In this document: positions 63,104-64,000 of the stretch, one piece after another | Layout: every line of letters starts with the position of its first letter | How positions within the stretch are numbered: the first letter of the stretch is position 1 | Source of the DNA: FEN-1219 sp963810755 | GTDB lineage: Bacteria > Pseudomonadota > Gammaproteobacteria > Steroidobacterales > Rariloculaceae | Direction: 5' to 3' | Length of the DNA stretch: 64,000 nt | NCBI GenBank assembly: GCA_963810755.1 | Contig: CAWEOP010000009.1 | Coordinates: forward strand, 1,364,001-1,428,000 | The notes under the pieces: model-generated | Database searches by the model: none | The model's input: the letters and a program-made list of their open reading frames with translations, nothing else | Told to the model about the DNA's origin: nothing | Position numbers and translations under genes: made by a program

Positions 63104-64000
63104 ATGGCTAACCCACGGGAATTAGCCGAACAGGCATTCTCACTCTTGCAGAACGCGCTACGCGATTCGGAAGCCCGTGCTTCCGATCTCGACGAGCAGT
63201 TGAAACGCAAGAGAGCGCCGAAAACCAAGCTCGAGGAACAGCTCGACGTCTTGACCCATAAGCTCGAGGCCGTCGAGGCCGAGCGAATCCGCTGGCAGCA
63301 GCAAGCGAGCCATCTCGAGGAGATCGCCGAGGCCGAGCGCGCGAAAGTCGCTCAGCTGAAGAAGAAGCTCGAGATCGCGGAGTCCGGCCCGGAGAAGCTC
63401 ACCAAGAAGGAGATCAACTTCTGGCGGGCTAAGGCCGAGGACATCGACACCGAAACCAAGGATTACAAGACCCGGCTCGCGAGCCTGCGCCGCGAGATCA
63501 TCGAGCGCGACGCGCTGATCGAGAAGTTGCGCGGCGACCAAAGCGCCGCGCCGCACTCCGAAGACAACGCCGCGCCGGCTTCCGCTCTCGACGCGCCAGG
63601 TGCAGCACCGACCTCCCTCGCGAGCTCCGCAGAGGTCGAGGACCTGCGCTGGCAACTCGAGCAGCGCGAGAGCCGGCTCGCGCGAGCTGCAATCCGAGCT
63701 CAACGAGCTGCGCGAGGCCCAGGCCGCGAGCTCCGACAGCGGCCATTCGCTCGAGATCCAGGCGCAAATCGAGACGCTGCGCCGACAAGTCACGACCATC
63801 GACCAGGCGCTCACGGAAGCTCACAGCGCGCGCGCCGCGCTCAAAGCAGAGCTCGCGCAAGCGCGCACGCAACTCGACCAGGAGCAGCGCGCGAGCCGCG
63901 AGGCGCAAGCAGGCTTCGAGCGCGTGCGCTCGACCGTCGCCGAGCGCGAGCATCGGCTGCTAGAGCTGTCCGCGGAAGCGGAGCAGGTCCGCGCCGAGCT
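63104..64000 (+). CDS. Coiled-coil protein, start only (truncated by window edge, frame break)
   Basis: The frame opens with ATG 63104 and remains open to the window edge. MANPRELAEQAFSLLQNALR is followed by an almost continuous heptad pattern: DSEARASDLDEQLKRKRAPK, THKLEAVEAERIRWQQQASH, AKVAQLKKKLEIAESGPEKL. A short Ala/Pro-rich gap (about 150-170) follows. After a break at about 63672-63682 the frame reads ELQSELNELREAQAASSDSG and EIQAQIETLRRQVTTIDQAL. No membrane segment or catalytic motif is seen. It could be a structural or polarity protein. The C-terminus, which would tell, is outside the window. Confidence 0.75.
   Translation, partial: MANPRELAEQAFSLLQNALRDSEARASDLDEQLKRKRAPKTKLEEQLDVLTHKLEAVEAERIRWQQQASHLEEIAEAERAKVAQLKKKLEIAESGPEKLTKKEINFWRAKAEDIDTETKDYKTRLASLRREIIERDALIEKLRGDQSAAPHSEDNAAPASALDAPGAAPTSLASSAEVEDLRWQLEQRESRLARAAIRAQRAARGPGRELRQRPFARDPGANRDAAPTSHDHRPGAHGSSQRARRAQSRARASAHATRPGAAREPRGASRLRARALDRRRARASAARAVRGSGAGPRRA

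Noticed and set aside
2905..63682. Programmed ribosomal frameshifting as explanation for the frame breaks
   Set aside because: No slippery heptamers or consistent downstream structures, and the affected genes are unrelated; an alternating-CG sequence error explains all sites.
1..64000. Prophage, insertion sequence, CRISPR or restriction-defence island
   Set aside because: No transposase, integrase, phage structural, Cas or restriction gene and no terminal inverted repeats or regularly spaced repeats were found by reading both strands.

Overview
The window is a GC-rich, densely coded chromosomal stretch. It holds about 57 protein genes, one tRNA-Arg, and no rRNA, CRISPR array, insertion sequence or phage genes that I can see. 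TRAP transporters, a large TonB-dependent receptor, a PQQ dehydrogenase, Tat-exported enzymes, a CadC/ToxR-type winged-helix/TPR regulator and a GlyGly-CTERM-like sorting tail together suggest an aerobic, heterotrophic gammaproteobacterium. A Steroidobacter/Nevskia-like lineage is my guess, with moderate confidence, from gene style and not from a phylogenetic marker.

Layout. 0-3 kb: a TRAP transporter (dctP, fused dctQM). 3-9.4 kb: glutathionyl-hydroquinone reductase-like protein, an orphan receiver plus histidine kinase, pirin, a metallo-beta-lactamase-fold enzyme, a methyltransferase and a cysteine-cluster protein. 9.4-13.6 kb: a delta-60/Calx-beta surface protein divergent from a membrane winged-helix/TPR regulator. 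13.7-27.2 kb: a catabolic island for quinate/shikimate, probably including quinate esters. It carries an exported esterase, AroQ, an MFS permease, a small cytochrome c, a ThuA-like protein, a PQQ dehydrogenase, a TonB receptor, a shikimate dehydrogenase, a TetR regulator and 3-dehydroshikimate dehydratase. Together these would bring quinate or shikimate to protocatechuate. A palindromic 12-mer (AACYARYTRGTT) lies in the three intergenic regions that head these operons and is the best candidate operator for the TetR protein.

27-35 kb: Tat-exported zinc alcohol dehydrogenase, a SYLF protein, two redox proteins, a bicupin / atypical SDR / sulfotransferase operon, a YidB-like protein and a VirJ-like hydrolase. 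35-42.6 kb: a second, three-gene TRAP transporter, divergent from a 2-oxoacid dehydrogenase operon (E1 alpha, E1 beta, E2, plus a hydroxyisobutyrate-dehydrogenase-type reductase, no E3). 42.6-56 kb: two acetyltransferases, small exported proteins, an SDR, a two-heme-motif cytochrome, a sulfatase, a LysE exporter, a GFA-type protein, a second metallo-hydrolase, an Ig-like protein with a hairpin-rich leader, an amidohydrolase and tRNA-Arg(ACG). 56-59.7 kb: a REC-PAS-GGDEF-EAL protein flanked on both sides by near-identical copies of a ~95-residue unknown protein. 59.7-64 kb: class IV aminotransferase, alanine racemase, phosphomannose isomerase-like protein, and the start of a long coiled-coil gene that leaves the window.

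Data quality. Thirteen genes carry fifteen frame breaks. All fifteen shift in the same direction and each can be repaired by restoring one two-base unit, nearly always CG or GC, in a GC-rich context. I treat these genes as intact genes hit by a systematic sequencing or assembly error, not as pseudogenes, and note the position in each entry.
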